This document shows, one piece after another, positions 45,991 to 58,500 of a stretch of 64,000 nt of DNA. The DNA is from Lunularia cruciata (taxonomy: Eukaryota > Streptophyta > Marchantiopsida > Lunulariales > Lunulariaceae): the NCBI GenBank assembly GCA_948567375.1, contig OX419755.1, positions 12,343,001 to 12,407,000 on the forward strand, written 5' to 3'. The position numbers and the translations under genes are program-made. The notes beneath the pieces are model-generated. The model was not told the origin of the DNA, ran no database searches, and was given only the letters and a program-made list of their open reading frames with translations. Every line of letters starts with the position of its first letter. Positions within the stretch are counted from its first letter, which is position 1.

Positions 45991-48900
45991 ATGGACCCTG
46001 CCGGGAGTGGGGAACAGTTTGTGGTGGGTTGCCGCCTCGCCATCAAGACAACGTTGGGGGACGATTTTGAGGGACATGTATTAACCTACGACAAATCCAG
46101 CAACATTGTTGTCATTCATATCCTATTCCGCGTCTATATTATTTCCGCTCAGAGAGTTGTCAGTGAACTCAGCGTCTCAGTCCTGTCCTTAGGTATTTGA
46201 GCTGCATTTAATCGATCAATCATGAAAACTGGTTAGGCAGTGTTAGTTCGCACTTTCGATAGGACTGTTGCTGTGAATTAGGGCAGTTGCAGCAGTGTAA
46301 GTGCCTTGGTTATTTCCTCCCCATTTCTTTTGCATCTTCTTGGTGGAGCGTATGTGCGTTAATGCACGACATTAAAAGCAGGGGTATTATCTCTCTGGAT
46401 TGTGGTTATTACGAGGTTACATGGGTAGCACCCGATCTTGCCACTCCTTTCACACCATCGTGGTTAATTGTATGAGCTCATAACCCTGGTGCTAGTGCCT
46501 TAGAACACGTTGTCCATATTTGAAATAGCTGTACCCTGGATGCAAATTTAACCAGTTCTTTCAGTTGCAACTATTTCACTTTCTTTCTGAGGGAAGCATA
46601 ACCTGGTTGGCGTCTGCAACCTTGAATGACCAAAACACCTGATTTTGAGTTTACAAGCGTGTTCTGTGCAAACAATAGTTCTGTTTGTTCTCTGTGCATT
46701 TTTCAGGGAAAGTGCTTAAACTTCACTAGCAACAGGCTTAACTTGGCGTTTATGGCATCATCTCAAGGGTAGTCTAGAATAGACCCTGTCGGAAGTAGTG
46801 AATAAGACATGAGGGTTGCCTCCTCGGCAGTCAAGACAACATTGGAGGTCGACTTTACGGTCATTAGTAACCTACGACAAATGCAGCAAGATTAAAGTCA
46901 TTTACAATTTCTACTGTATTGTGATAGTTGTTAGTGAACTACCTGCTTGACTTTGTCTTTTGGTGTTAAACTTCATTACAGGGCAGTCTGAACAGTGAAG
47001 GTGCCTTCATTTTTCTCTTCTTTCACTCTTGCTTCTTGTTGGTGGAGCGTCTGTGCCTCAATTGCACGACGCAGGTATTGGGGTATACACTCTCTGGGTT
47101 GTGTTACATAAACCGACCTTGCTACATCGTTCCGCCCCATCGTGGCAAATTATATGTGCTCATAGCCTCAATGCCTGGAGTCAATCAGACCTAGTCCTTC
47201 AGGTTTAACAAATAGACGTGCTACTTGAAATAAGCATGGGCCAGGTGTTGCTGTTGACTTGCTTTTGGACTTGCAGTGTGTTATTGAAACTTAAAGTAGT
47301 ACTTATTCTCCTTCAAGTCAGTTGAAAGGTCGTTAGACTTTCAATATTATCAGACTTAACTTGTCCAACAAGCTAATATGATAACCCGGAGTAGTACTAG
47401 AGAGGTAAATAAAGTCTTGAATTGAACGCACGCTTAGGTAGGTTTGGAAAATTTGAACTTGCAGGGACTGATTATCTTTGCAAGTTGGCCTGATCGCATA
47501 GCCTGTCCACTTGTGACCTGGCACTGACAGTAGTTTCAATGAGTAGTCAAGATTCAACATCCCTTATTCAGTTTTGCCGAGGTCCTACATATGAAATTTT
47601 TTCATATCCTGGTGATTGTCTATCATAAGTTTGTGTGTGAAGGATGTCATGAAACTATGCACTGGGTCGGAAGTTAGGAAAGCTTATGTGAATGACCTTG
47701 ACAGTCAGATTACAGGAGAGTGACAGTTCTGGACCCCGACGAAATCTTCGGTTTGTTAAGGCAAATTACATAAAGGACTTTACGCTGCTCGGGAAAGTGG
47801 ACGAGCCCCTTGATCTGAAGAGTCCATACGTGGACATGAACAGTCTACGGTCTCGAGAAGAAGCTGCCATAAGGTATGAACTTATCCTGCTTGCACTTAT
47901 AGGGAGCTTCATTTTCCACTCGCTGCTCTAATACAGAAAGGCTCTATAGTATCCGTCGTCTCACCTCGTGTTCGTTTAATGCAACAGACAGGCCGAGGCG
48001 GACGCTGAACGTATTGGAGTAGGAGTGTCACAAGAAGCTCAAGACATTTTTGACGCCTTGTCTAAGACGTAAGTGCTTCACCATACTAGTTGGCATTCTT
48101 TTGTTAGATTCCTTGGATGCTGTTGATTATTGCAGCATTTGCCCGGGTGTATCTCCAAGTACCCAAGACATTCATATGATTGTCTTGACTTCGGCGCTAC
48201 GGGATGTCAGGCTTAGCAGTAGGCATCCTGTGGTACATCAGTCCCCGTGGACGTAATTTTCTCTAAAAGGAATTCGCTCCTAGGGGTTCCCGTTTTTCGT
48301 CAATTCATCAACTAATTTTTGAACTGTTACCGCAGGCTTCCTGTACGATGGGAGAAGACATCCATTGTTGTACTGAATGATGTACGGGTCAACAGTCCGT
48401 ACCTTCCTGAAAATGTTACAGGGGGGCCCCCAGCTGCAAATGAACGGGTTAGAAAAGTGGTGAGAATCTTTCTTAAACTCTGAAGTCTATGATTCTGGAG
48501 CGCCTTGTTCCACTGTGTTGCGGCTGCATAACGTACACAATTTGACCACTGTAGCTACACGAATTCCAAAGTCGGATTATTTTGAGAAAAATAAATAAAA
48601 TAAAGAATATATTGGTCTTCCAGTGTTATGTAACCTAATTTACTCTACTTTCTTCACCAACACGTCTGTCCTCAACTACTTGGTCCTCTGTCCATTAGAA
48701 GTCCCATCTTTGTGGTATGCTAGAGGCTTGTTTTTTTTTTTCCGGATTGCATGCTGCATGATCAATAAAAGAACGTGATACTGGGTCGAGATGTGTCAGT
48801 ATCGCCCTATCAAATCTCCTCCGTTGACACAAGGAAAATCTCTAAAGTCACTGACAGGTTATGCCTACTTACATCCTTTCCTTTGAGAGCAATTTTGTGC

Positions 48901-49323
48901 GTCTTCTGACTGGGGTTTTATTTGGGAGTTGACTCAATGAACCGGCAACTTTTTGCGTATCTTATCAATAGAGCAAGTCTACTGAGTTGAATCTGATGTT
49001 CTCATTGGATATTTGGTCTGGCGAGATCTTGGAAACCAGTTGTAGAGTTTACATACGTCCGCTGTATGCTGCTCCAGGTTTGGTGCAAAGCAATAGACAA
49101 CAGCAAATTCAGAGATCATTCTGAGTCCGTTGGTTTCGGTAGAAGGCGTGACTGTACTCGGCTCCATTCGAGGTTTTCAGAAGGAAGTTACATGTCAAGC
49201 GTCTGGATGTTTACGCGATAATGTAGAATGGCGTACCTACAGTGAGAGATCTTGTTTTAATCCACTGTTTACTTTCTGCAGCTGGAATTGGAAAGGAAGA
49301 GGCTTCAAACTCGAACCAGCTAA
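45991..49323 (+). CDS. LSM12: LSM12-like protein (LSm plus anticodon-binding-like AD domain)
   Basis: Five exons: 45991-46117, 47714-47873, 47988-48068, 48336-48459 and 49282-49323, giving 177 residues. All phases agree. Exon 1 encodes the N-terminal LSm fold (VVGCRLAIKTTLGDDFEGHV...YDKSSNIVVI). Exon 2 continues with GPRRNLRFVKANYIKDFTLL and LDLKSPYVDMNSLRSREEAA. Exons 3-4 give the AD domain (AERIGVGVSQEAQDIFDALS, LPVRWEKTSIVVLNDVRV, PPAANERVRKV) and exon 5 LELERKRLQTRTS. These match plant LSM12 along the whole length; human LSM12 is 195 residues. LSM12 binds RNA-associated partners such as ataxin-2 in animals; the plant role is less clear. Introns 2-4 are GT-AG; intron 1 is AT-AC. The start is the first in-frame ATG after upstream stops. 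Confidence 0.95.
46118..47713 (+). other. U12-type AT-AC intron 1 of LSM12
   Basis: Donor ATATCCTATT (46118-46127) differs from the U12 consensus ATATCCTTT at one position. The branch-site-like GACCTTGAC (47694-47702) matches TTCCTTRAC in its core and places the branch adenosine 12 nt before the terminal AC (47712-47713), within the usual U12 range. Splicing here joins C to AG, making the Q of VVI-QESDSSGPRRN as in plant homologs. I found no GT-AG alternative that keeps frame and homology. Confidence 0.9.
46779..47180 (+). pseudogene. Degenerate tandem duplicate of LSM12 exon 1 and adjoining intron
   Basis: 46779-46960 aligns with 45991-46165 (shared stretches CATCAAGACAACGTTGG versus CAGTCAAGACAACATTGG, and ACCTACGACAAAT). 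The start codon is ATA, stops appear in the frame, and the ATATCCTATT donor is replaced by TTACAATTTC. 46981-47170 likewise aligns with 46281-46490 (TTGGTGGAGCGT...GCACGAC; CACCATCGTGG versus CCCCATCGTGG). The duplicate lies inside intron 1. Confidence 0.85.
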
Positions 49324-52300
49324 GACCCAATCGAACAAGGCTACAACATTTGCAAAATGCTCTTCTCAGCTTAAAGCTTGAGATTGAGGCCCTGGGCTGT
49401 AGTTTTTGTGGCATCTTGATAGTTGCATTCTGTGTGGCTGGCTATGGTCTGCAAGCTGTGCTCTGGATTTTTTCTTGTTTGGAGGTATTATTTTACAGCT
49501 TTGGTCGCTTCTTTCTTGTAAGGGTGTTGTCCTCGCTTTATGGGCAACGATTGGAAATGCCTACATTCTGGTTGGGTATGTCTGGAAGACCGTTCTTTTT
49601 GATGTTCCTGGCAGTTTCTGAGACTAGGTTTAACATGGTAGGCCTTTTTATCTTAGTTGCCCAGCTCATCCACAGAAAATTTGTTGGTTGATTGAATGTT
49701 GCACTGACGTACTTCTCCTGGTAGTTTTATTGCGGGGTCAACTAGCCGTGACGTAGCCGTCAATTAGTCTTGTCATGTCTACTAGTATTTCGTCATTGAA
49801 GGTATCTTGAGCTTAATGCCTTTAAGTGGCCCATGTAATTAGCAGCTCGACGATCGTATCTTGAAGTTGGTTCTTGTTGTGCGTGTATCGCTCAGCAGTC
49901 GATTTTCCCCTTTCAAATTCAAGCATCGTTCAGCTTCTTCTGCTCATGTGTTAGGGAAATGGTGTGCACCTTGGCTGCGTGTACTTACTTCCGTCTCTCA
50001 TATTTCAACTTCTTAATATGTGGAGCCTATACCAGTAGTAAAGTGGAATTCTGCAATTTTCCCGGGATTCACCTAAATCGTGCTCATTTCCATAGCAATA
50101 GTTCGCGGGTCACTTCATATGACGATGTCTCGGGCATCTAGCGTAGTCGAGCCGATTATTCGATGCTGTAGGATTATTAGAGTTTGTGCCTGCGGTAACG
50201 GATTACTGACCACATTGTACCCAAGGAACGCTTCGCCGCTAGGTCGTCCGTGGATTTGTCGCTATAAGTTCCCCGCTTAGTACCGGCCAAGACTGCAGTT
50301 AGATTCTTGTTCAAATTGATTTTTACGGAACCAAAATTCTACTCTGATCTTTTAATCACAGTTCGACTACACAAGCTATCTTTCCTACAAGTGAAAGATG
50401 AAAGGGCCGTAGCAGCAAGTAGGTGGGCTTATGGTCCCTACAAAACGCGTGGGCTCATGCGCCATTCGATTCGGGCTAGCCATGGGTTATGGCAGGCAAC
50501 TAAGATGTCCCCACTGCAGACCAGAAGCATTACCTCTGAATCCCCAAGGATTTCACGATAGTTCATGTTCAGGCGGAACTAGATCAATACAGACAGCACC
50601 GATCTGTAAATGTACATATTTGGGATAGGAAAATATCTCCATGCGTCTTTAGGGCGTATACGCATGGAGTACTGGAGTAAGTCCCTGGCTTATACTCTGG
50701 TAGTCTTTTGTTACCTTGTCTATCGTACCACATCGGGGTTATAGGATGATTCGCTTTTCATCATCCGAATTCTGGAATAAGAGAATAGAATTAAGTAGAC
50801 TATCATATGCCACGTGAGCATTGTGTACGACTTACTTTCCCCGAGTTCCTCAAAAGCCGCAAGCAAAAGTCTGATTTAAGAGGTAGAGACCGACGCCGAT
50901 GACAGTCTCCTTTGTGAACTTGTAACGCTTCACACGCGGTTGCAGGTGAGGACTTTCTAGAGCATGGATGAGTCGCGTCGGGGTCTTTTCTTGGTGTACT
51001 TAGCATTAATCCTCGTTTCAGTTTCTGGAATTTCCTGTTCATCAAACGGCAAATTTGCATGCCATTACTCAATTGATTACGAATGATATGAAAGCAAGAC
51101 AACTCATGCTGAAACCAGCAAGAGACTTCTGTAGTGCTTAGTCCCTGGCTCTAAGATTGGTGTTACCGAAGATCCAACTTTAGACTGCAAACTCTGGAAA
51201 AGTCACTGTTCTGCGTTAGAGGAATGGTGAAATCGAAAATCGAATATTGAGAATCATTATTTAGACTCAAGAATCTAGAAAAACATATTTCATTCTGCAT
51301 GCATTGTTTCGTCTGCCACTTGAAAGATCTCATCTTTGACTGCATGCATGGTACAGACAAACGCCTAAGGAGCCAATCGGTAATTACGTGGATGCCTATG
51401 AAAAGCAAACTGAAGTCAGATTTTATTTTATTGCTGTAGATCTGCATTTGCAGGGTTTTTCAACTTGCGTTTAGTCTTCCTAGGATGCTGCTTTGAAACA
51501 TGTCCTCAGTAAAAGAGTTAAACGAGATCTTCCATCTGAGAACAAAGTGAACGCGTCGTCAGTCACTGGATGCATTTTGCACGTCAGATGATAGATTCGG
51601 GAATACAGGTTAGCTGATTGGATAGTCGTTCTCCTCATAGAAGATTCGAGACAGTTCAGCGACAGCAATTACTTGGAAACGAACAGCAATTACTTGGAAA
51701 CGAAGGTGGACAGGAAACGAGAGTTGGTTTCCACCTAGTTAAAATTTGAACAATAAACCGAGCGATGCAGCGAATAGCAGTCATTCGGATCAGACGCAAG
51801 CTTTCTAGCCTCTAATTTTCGAGGCGTTGGAGACAAAAGAAGGACCAAAATTGGTCCAGCTGACTACAGTGCTGGTAGGAGCTCTACTGAGAGGAACAGC
51901 GTTTCGAACAAAAGGTTCTGTTCCGTAGCTGTTTGAAAGCATTTGTTCTACTCAAGTTATGAAGCTTAGGATTGTTTGTCGCGACACTGTGAGGCGACAT
52001 CTTATTATCCATCTGGTAACCTGGAGAGCTGAACATGTTTATAAACGTTTTGGTTGCTTTTTGGGATTAATCTGGTTCCTTTGCTCGAAGTCGGCAATCT
52101 GGGTGCACTCGTTGCCAGACAACCGATTCGTTAAATAGTTACACGCCACTGTAAACTAATGGATTGAAGTCCAACTTGGACTTCAGTCTGGACCTTGTAC
52201 TCCATTTGTTTCTGTTCGTGGTATTCTATGTGGCCGGCAAATTTTCCCTCTACCCTCTCAGTTTGGACATCAGCAGTGCCATGGTATTGTATGTTAAAGC

Positions 52301-55300
52301 ACCAGTAAAATACACTTCGCCTCTCCTTGCACGTGAAGAAACGCGCTTTACTCGGTAGTCTATGAAGCATGATTGGCATCTGTTGCTATCGTGCAAAGGA
52401 CCAAAGGCCACTCTCACACATGTGACCAAAAGTGCAATCTGAGTGAAGCATCAGTTCTCTCGGCGTTATTCAAATCATTTGAAACAGATCTGAAATGCTA
52501 TTTACTTGGTACGAAAGTGGGCTGCTGCTGGATCAGGCTGCTTGGGCTACGGTACCTGACAACTCTGGAGTTACGATCACAAAGTAGGACAAACACATAC
52601 CCCAAATCTGGACATTGGATTTCTCGAAATTTTCAAGAATATTATGCCTCGGGTGGACGCAAATTGGTACCTAGTGTTAGCATGCTCTCAGAGTTGCAAT
52701 TCACCTTAGTAGAGACAACGAAAGGATCTATACAGTCTGGAATTCACATGTGTTCTTTGGATCCTGATTATAAAGACCACTGTCTCGGCAGTCATAATAT
52801 GGTGGTCAGTGATATCTCCAGCCTATAAGAGAGTCTCAACGCGAAATGGGCTTGCGTCATCAATTTCCAACGGAGTCTTATATTTGTTCGGCAACTGAAA
52901 TCCCCCTTGCTTTTGTGCCGACCCATGTTCTAGGGCTCATCTTCATTGGTTCTTCCTTCACAAAATGCACAATAAACATCGGAATTGTGTCCATTCTCCT
53001 CGGCATATTGATTCTAGTCTCACGAGTTAAGCTTGAGAGGCATCCGCAAATCTGACTTTTTACGAATCCATGTCCAGCATCTTCGGGTTATGTCCTAAAC
53101 GTGCTGTAAAGGCCATGGGGTACAACTTCACAACTCGAGCTCTTCTCCTAATTTGCTTGAGCTTTATATGGTACATTCTGTTTGGAGCTTGGACCCATTT
53201 TACCTTGTAGGTTTCATCTTTGTACCGCTTGGTGGGCGTTCCATCCTTCTTGTTATCCCATGTGTATCGTTCTTTTCTTCTTTTTGGTAGAGGGTAGAGG
53301 ACAGTGTTTCATAACAAGAGGAAGGACCGGATATAGGGGTAAAATGAAGCTAAGTGCCAATAGTTTTTGTAAATGGAATCTGTCCTATAATATATGAAAT
53401 ACTTAATATATAAACATTCAATTAAACGTTACCTAAATGTGATGGTTTTCCTATAAAAATATTTGAATTATCTAATATTTAAACTTTCAAATAAATAAAT
53501 AATGTGACTGCTCTCTTACGAAAACAAACAGTACCTAATGTAATCGCTCTCCTATGGATGATACCATCAAATGCTCTCTCCGCGGAGCCATGAACGCACG
53601 CTGTTTTATTTTGGGTTCTAAGTCTAGATCTGAAACTCGAGAAAAGGACGACTACTTTCCGCTTTAGGGTATGGACTACGAGTCAAGTCAACCAGTACAA
53701 GTTTGGAGGGAGAAACTAAATCCATACTGTACATGAATGGGGGGTGCCTCTGGAGGCCAACTGTGAGTTACTAGATTTCGAACATCGATCGATGGGGCCG
53801 ACCAACGATTAGAAAACAACATAAAGAAAGCTCTATACATGAGCGTTGGGGACCATCTTGTCTCGTTTCGCTTGTCCCATGCTTTGACTTGTAGATGCTT
53901 CTAGACGCATCAGCAAGCTGTATCCATGTATCGTCTCCCAATATAAACCCAATATAAAACAACGGGGGATTTCACGTCGTTTGGCACTCTTCTTGATTTA
54001 GTCACGGTGGATTCATAATCTCGAACATGAGAAGACCTGATAAGTCTGAAATAAAAGTTGACATTAATAGGATAGAACGTCCAACATTTCTGGACGAAGA
54101 GAACTCGAGATTACTCAAGCTAAGGAAAGACAGAGACTCAGAGATAATCTAATTGACACAATCCAGTTTCCCTTTCCAAATTGAAGGAAGCGATTGCTCA
54201 CGTTCGAGAGATCTCAAACGAAGAAAATCGATCCAAGATAAAGCACCTTAAGAATTGAAAGTTGAAACTTCAGCGTCGGAGCTACTGGAAGAAAGAGTGA
54301 GGAAGAGATGATTATCAAATTATCAGAATTTATATCAAGAGGCTGTGAATATAAAATATAAAGATGCAAGATTCTCTAACAAAATATCATCAATTCGTGA
54401 TTGAAACGCAGACTAAAAGAGAAATGGCGACCGCGTTGGAAACGCGGACTAGGCATGTCTCATGCTCATGTAGAGGAAAAGGTAAGATTAGGGAACACTG
54501 AAGTGTCTCGTGCCCAAGTCGTGCTGGAAACAAGGAGTCTCCTAACCGCCTCTAAGGTGTAGAAACCGCTTCTTGCATGGAATTTGGAGCCGCAAATGTA
54601 TAACTTCCTTCATAGTCAACACCCTAAATCTGGCATTCTTGCCAAATTAGCGCACCTCCGTACCATGAGGCGTCCAAGATTTCTCTCTCGCGGTATGGTC
54701 AACGAGAAAGAGTCCGGTGGCAAGAAGCCGGTGCACTCGGCCCCGCTGGCCTGAACTACGTTTCGGTAGGCGCGCTTTACGAGCACACGCGCGGCATCGG
54801 CGCGCCGAGGTTTCCAGGCTTTCTATCTGTCCTCCCAACATCCGCGCGTGCATATTGAACGACATGCACCAAATTCGTTTATGATTTTCAATACATTTGC
54901 AGAAGTCCTTCGGAGTGCTGGTCTAGTCGATATTTCTCTTTCATTGTATTCCTTTTTCCCTTTCTTTCGTCTCCGTGTTGTTTACGTTGGTGAATTCGGA
55001 TGCCTTTACTGGTTACAAGTCCTCTGGGTACTTCCGCGGTAAAAATTTGTATCGTCTGTTGTTGATATATCAGGAATCTGATATCAACAGTGTTTTCTTC
55101 GTATCTGATCTGGTTTCTTGGACAATCTACCTTTCGGGAGCCGTTGTGGCTTTCTTTCCGATGTGCCTAGAATTGTGCAGTGCCGCGTCACTTTGTTGCG
55201 GCTGTTGGTACAGTCAGGTCCGAGAACGGCTTCTGATTTACGAGTTTTTAGCTGAGGTTTTGATCTTCTAGTTCGACTACACATTATCTATCTCTTCAAT

Positions 55301-55596
55301 TTTTTGGATTGTGATATCTCTGGGATTGCAACATGTCCGATTCAAGGGCTTGTCTGATTGTCGAAATCCTGGAACCATCTCCGCGGAGATGTTCGTAGAT
55401 CTGGGAGGTTTCAGACCCGTTACTTGCTCTCGCTCTTGATTCAGAAGGATCTAGAAGGATGTCGAACTCTTTCGATACTGCTTCCCGCTTGTTTCAAAGC
55501 TGACTCAGGAGACTAAAAACAGTAGTCAAGAGCTGCATCTTTGAACTTAAATACTTATTACTCCATTCTCGACGAGTTCCCTGGATTAGGGTGAAC
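49324..55596. other. Intergenic region between LSM12 and RSPH9
   Basis: The first few hundred bases should hold the LSM12 3' UTR. No multi-exon gene could be assembled on either strand. A perfect 21-bp tandem duplication lies at 51662-51703. 54640-54860 is locally GC-rich with a 72-residue arginine-rich minus-strand frame of no known family. Confidence 0.5.
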
Positions 55597-58500
55597 ATGG
55601 AGAATAATCTCATTCTTACTCTAGAAGCTCTCGCGTCATCTGGATGTATTGTTCCCAGCGAAATGCGATGCGCGATACAAATCTCTCTGAAGTACAAGAA
55701 GAGGGATGCTGGACTCAGAAGTCTCTCGTTATGGGGCCGGCTATTTACGGCGGGAGGAAAGGATTACTTTCTGGCCGAAGGAGTGAAAAAAATTAAGCTC
55801 GTCAAGCGGAAATTGGTTCTCGATACAAGATACTACTTCAGGTAGGCTATTACCTTACTCGGAGTTACTCGGAGCATCCTGAGCCTATTCATAAACTGAC
55901 ATAAGAATGTGAGCTACACCAGAGAATAAGCTTAGTATGCACGTTTTTACGAGTGTGACTTGGTTTATTCAAGGTTACTTGGTTATCGCATGCAATCAAA
56001 TCACTAGAGAGGTCTTGTAATAAATCCAGGCTCTTGTAACACATCGCTGTCCTCACAACTTTAGATGACAGCTCAGACATGAACCTGAATAACAATATCG
56101 ATAGTAAAGAGCCGGTATTTGGTTTAGAATGCTCTTAAGCAAGTCTGAGTCTGCTGATATGGATCCACAGCCAAAACGGAGCAGTATGGCTAGACTTGCA
56201 GACTCCTACCGATGACCAATTTGAACTTTGCAAGAAAATCAAGGGACCATTCAGAGGCGATCCAAGCCATTTGTACTTTGTTCCCGATCCGCCACCACCA
56301 CCCCTTCCCCCAGTACCTGGTGAATCCCGCATATCCTGTACACATTTGCATTCTTGAAACGTTAGCTCCAGTGCAGGCGGTTTACTCGGAAATCCTATTC
56401 TACTCGCTTGCTTTGCACTACGGGAATGCTTTGCACCGTGTGTATGTGTGCATTGTCAATCTTGGTCGTTTTTTGTTTCTTCTATATACTTGAATATGGT
56501 AACATTTAGTGCTGATATTATCAATTGACGATGCTCCACGCAGAGACAACCACCGTACCAGCATTCATAGATCCACCGGTAGAACCCGTGGAGGGAGAAG
56601 GAAGTGTCACAGAAGGAGAATCTGAAGTGGACGAATATGAAGAAGAAGCTCCACTAGAAGAGGCGCAGGTTGAAACTGATGAGGAGGGTCCAGATCCAGA
56701 GTTAAATCCAGAAGGAGAGGACGCGGGGCCTGACGAGCCTCCACCGCCAAAAGGCCAAGATGTCGGTGAGGTAAGGGCAGTCAGGTATACATGCCTAGGG
56801 CCGCACGCGATAGACGAAGAGGAACATGCTCTTTCTTTCTGTTTCTTAGGTTTTTGCCAGTTATGGTTGGAAATATGGTCCGCCAGCGATATAGATGGGA
56901 CCCTGATTAGCGGTTCGGGTCTATTCTCCAGCACTCATCCATAGCTTCAATCAAATGCCTGGATGAAAGTGTGTATGAGCACATCTGATGCTTGACGGAG
57001 GCAGCGAATCCCGGTTCACCAGAATCACCACTCAAAACGGAAAATGTGGGCTGGCTTTAGAAGTTCAACACTTAACGAAATATGTTGAGGTGAGGGGTAA
57101 CGGTCAATTACAATAGCATGGTCGACCAATCTATTGAGTTCGATTGTTGTAGATTGAGCCTATCCGAACAATCAATCTACTTCGAAATATTTTGATCAGA
57201 ACTACGTCCAGTCGGGTGCGTCCCAGCTTAAGTGCGGAACAGAAAAGACAAGACAAAGAGAGAATTCCATGGCATTCTTTGTACCCTATGGGTTACTTTA
57301 GATCTTCCCACGCAAAAGAAACAGAATGTTGGTGTCACTACAATGCTTGCTGTAGGCAAATTTTCCGAGCATGTTTTATTCTACGATGTTTTTGCTTCTC
57401 GAGCTCTTTGAAATGCAACTTCACCATTCCTTCCTATGGACTTTCTGACCGTAAAATAACACATGCCTCTAGAGCTCTTCGAAATGCAATTTCAGAATTT
57501 CTTCTTTTGGACTTTCCGACGGTAAAATAACACATCCGTACTGCCTCTACATCCATCTTCTGGCTGACAATGCAGGACTCATACACATTCATATATAAAT
57601 ATAAAAAATTTATATATTTTGTGCTTACCGTTTTCTTGTTGCTCAAGCATGAAAATTGGTTTCTCCCTTATTTTGATCTACTTCGTATCTACGTTTTGAG
57701 TTTCGATGGCCAACCACTTGTTCGTGGCCTTAGTCAACTCTATACATGTATGCAGCTTGTGAGGTTGGCGTCGTTAATGAGGTGGATAGACGAAGACTGC
57801 GGTGTCGTCCCCATTGGTGGTATGGTGCTTGATGCTCACAACAATCTTGTCAACAACTTCGTCTTTCCTGGTAACGACGTTGTACTTTTAATCCACATGA
57901 ATACTTCAAATTAAGCTACGTCATATTGTTCTACATCGCCAGGTCGCACCGATGACATTGTCGGTTTCAAGCCACTTTTCAGGAGTCATTTCAGGAGCTC
58001 TTCACTTATTAAGAGATGACAAGTCTGTATAGAAGGTCAAGTCATATGTGATTCGTTGTATACGAATTATTTAGTTCCTCCCGAACTCCTTGACGTGATT
58101 GAAGTGGTTTAGAAGAAAAGGATTTTAGGGTTAAAATTTAAAAAGTAAGTTAGAACATTAGATAATGTTTGGAAGAAGGCATCAGTACCCTATTCTCGAC
58201 GCTTAGAAAGCAGGAGTAGGAAGTATGGTACTTATGCGAATCAAAGTTGAAAGACACCAAATGAGCTGGTACCAGTGCTTCTCGAAGGGTTGTATGTCAT
58301 CAGAGTGGTTTGAACCACCAAAAGACCGTAGGGAATGAACCGATTGTGACAGGTTTCAAACCCAAGCTTTTATGGCGTTCCTAAACGCAAAACTTGCAGT
58401 GTGCTAGCAGTTCTTGTCATCAGCGTGATGGATCTCTCTTTTGTGCCTGCGAGGCATAGGAGATATCGATTCTTTTGAGGTATTTCTCGACTCAGCCGGA

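Noticed and set aside
46118-46200. Continuation of LSM12 exon 1 to the GT donor at 46194 (TTAG-GTATTT)
   Set aside because: Phase 1 there does not join in frame to exon 2, and it would insert residues with no family counterpart. The AT-AC junction fits both frame and homology.
56521-56934. Minus-strand serine/proline-rich frame of 137 residues
   Set aside because: Antisense of the acidic, proline-rich RSPH9 exon 3; composition artefact.
57943-58015. Possible RSPH9 exon after the acceptor at about 57942 (GRTDDIVGFKPLF)
   Set aside because: It runs into a stop without a usable donor, whereas 61774-61857 fits phase and family sequence exactly.
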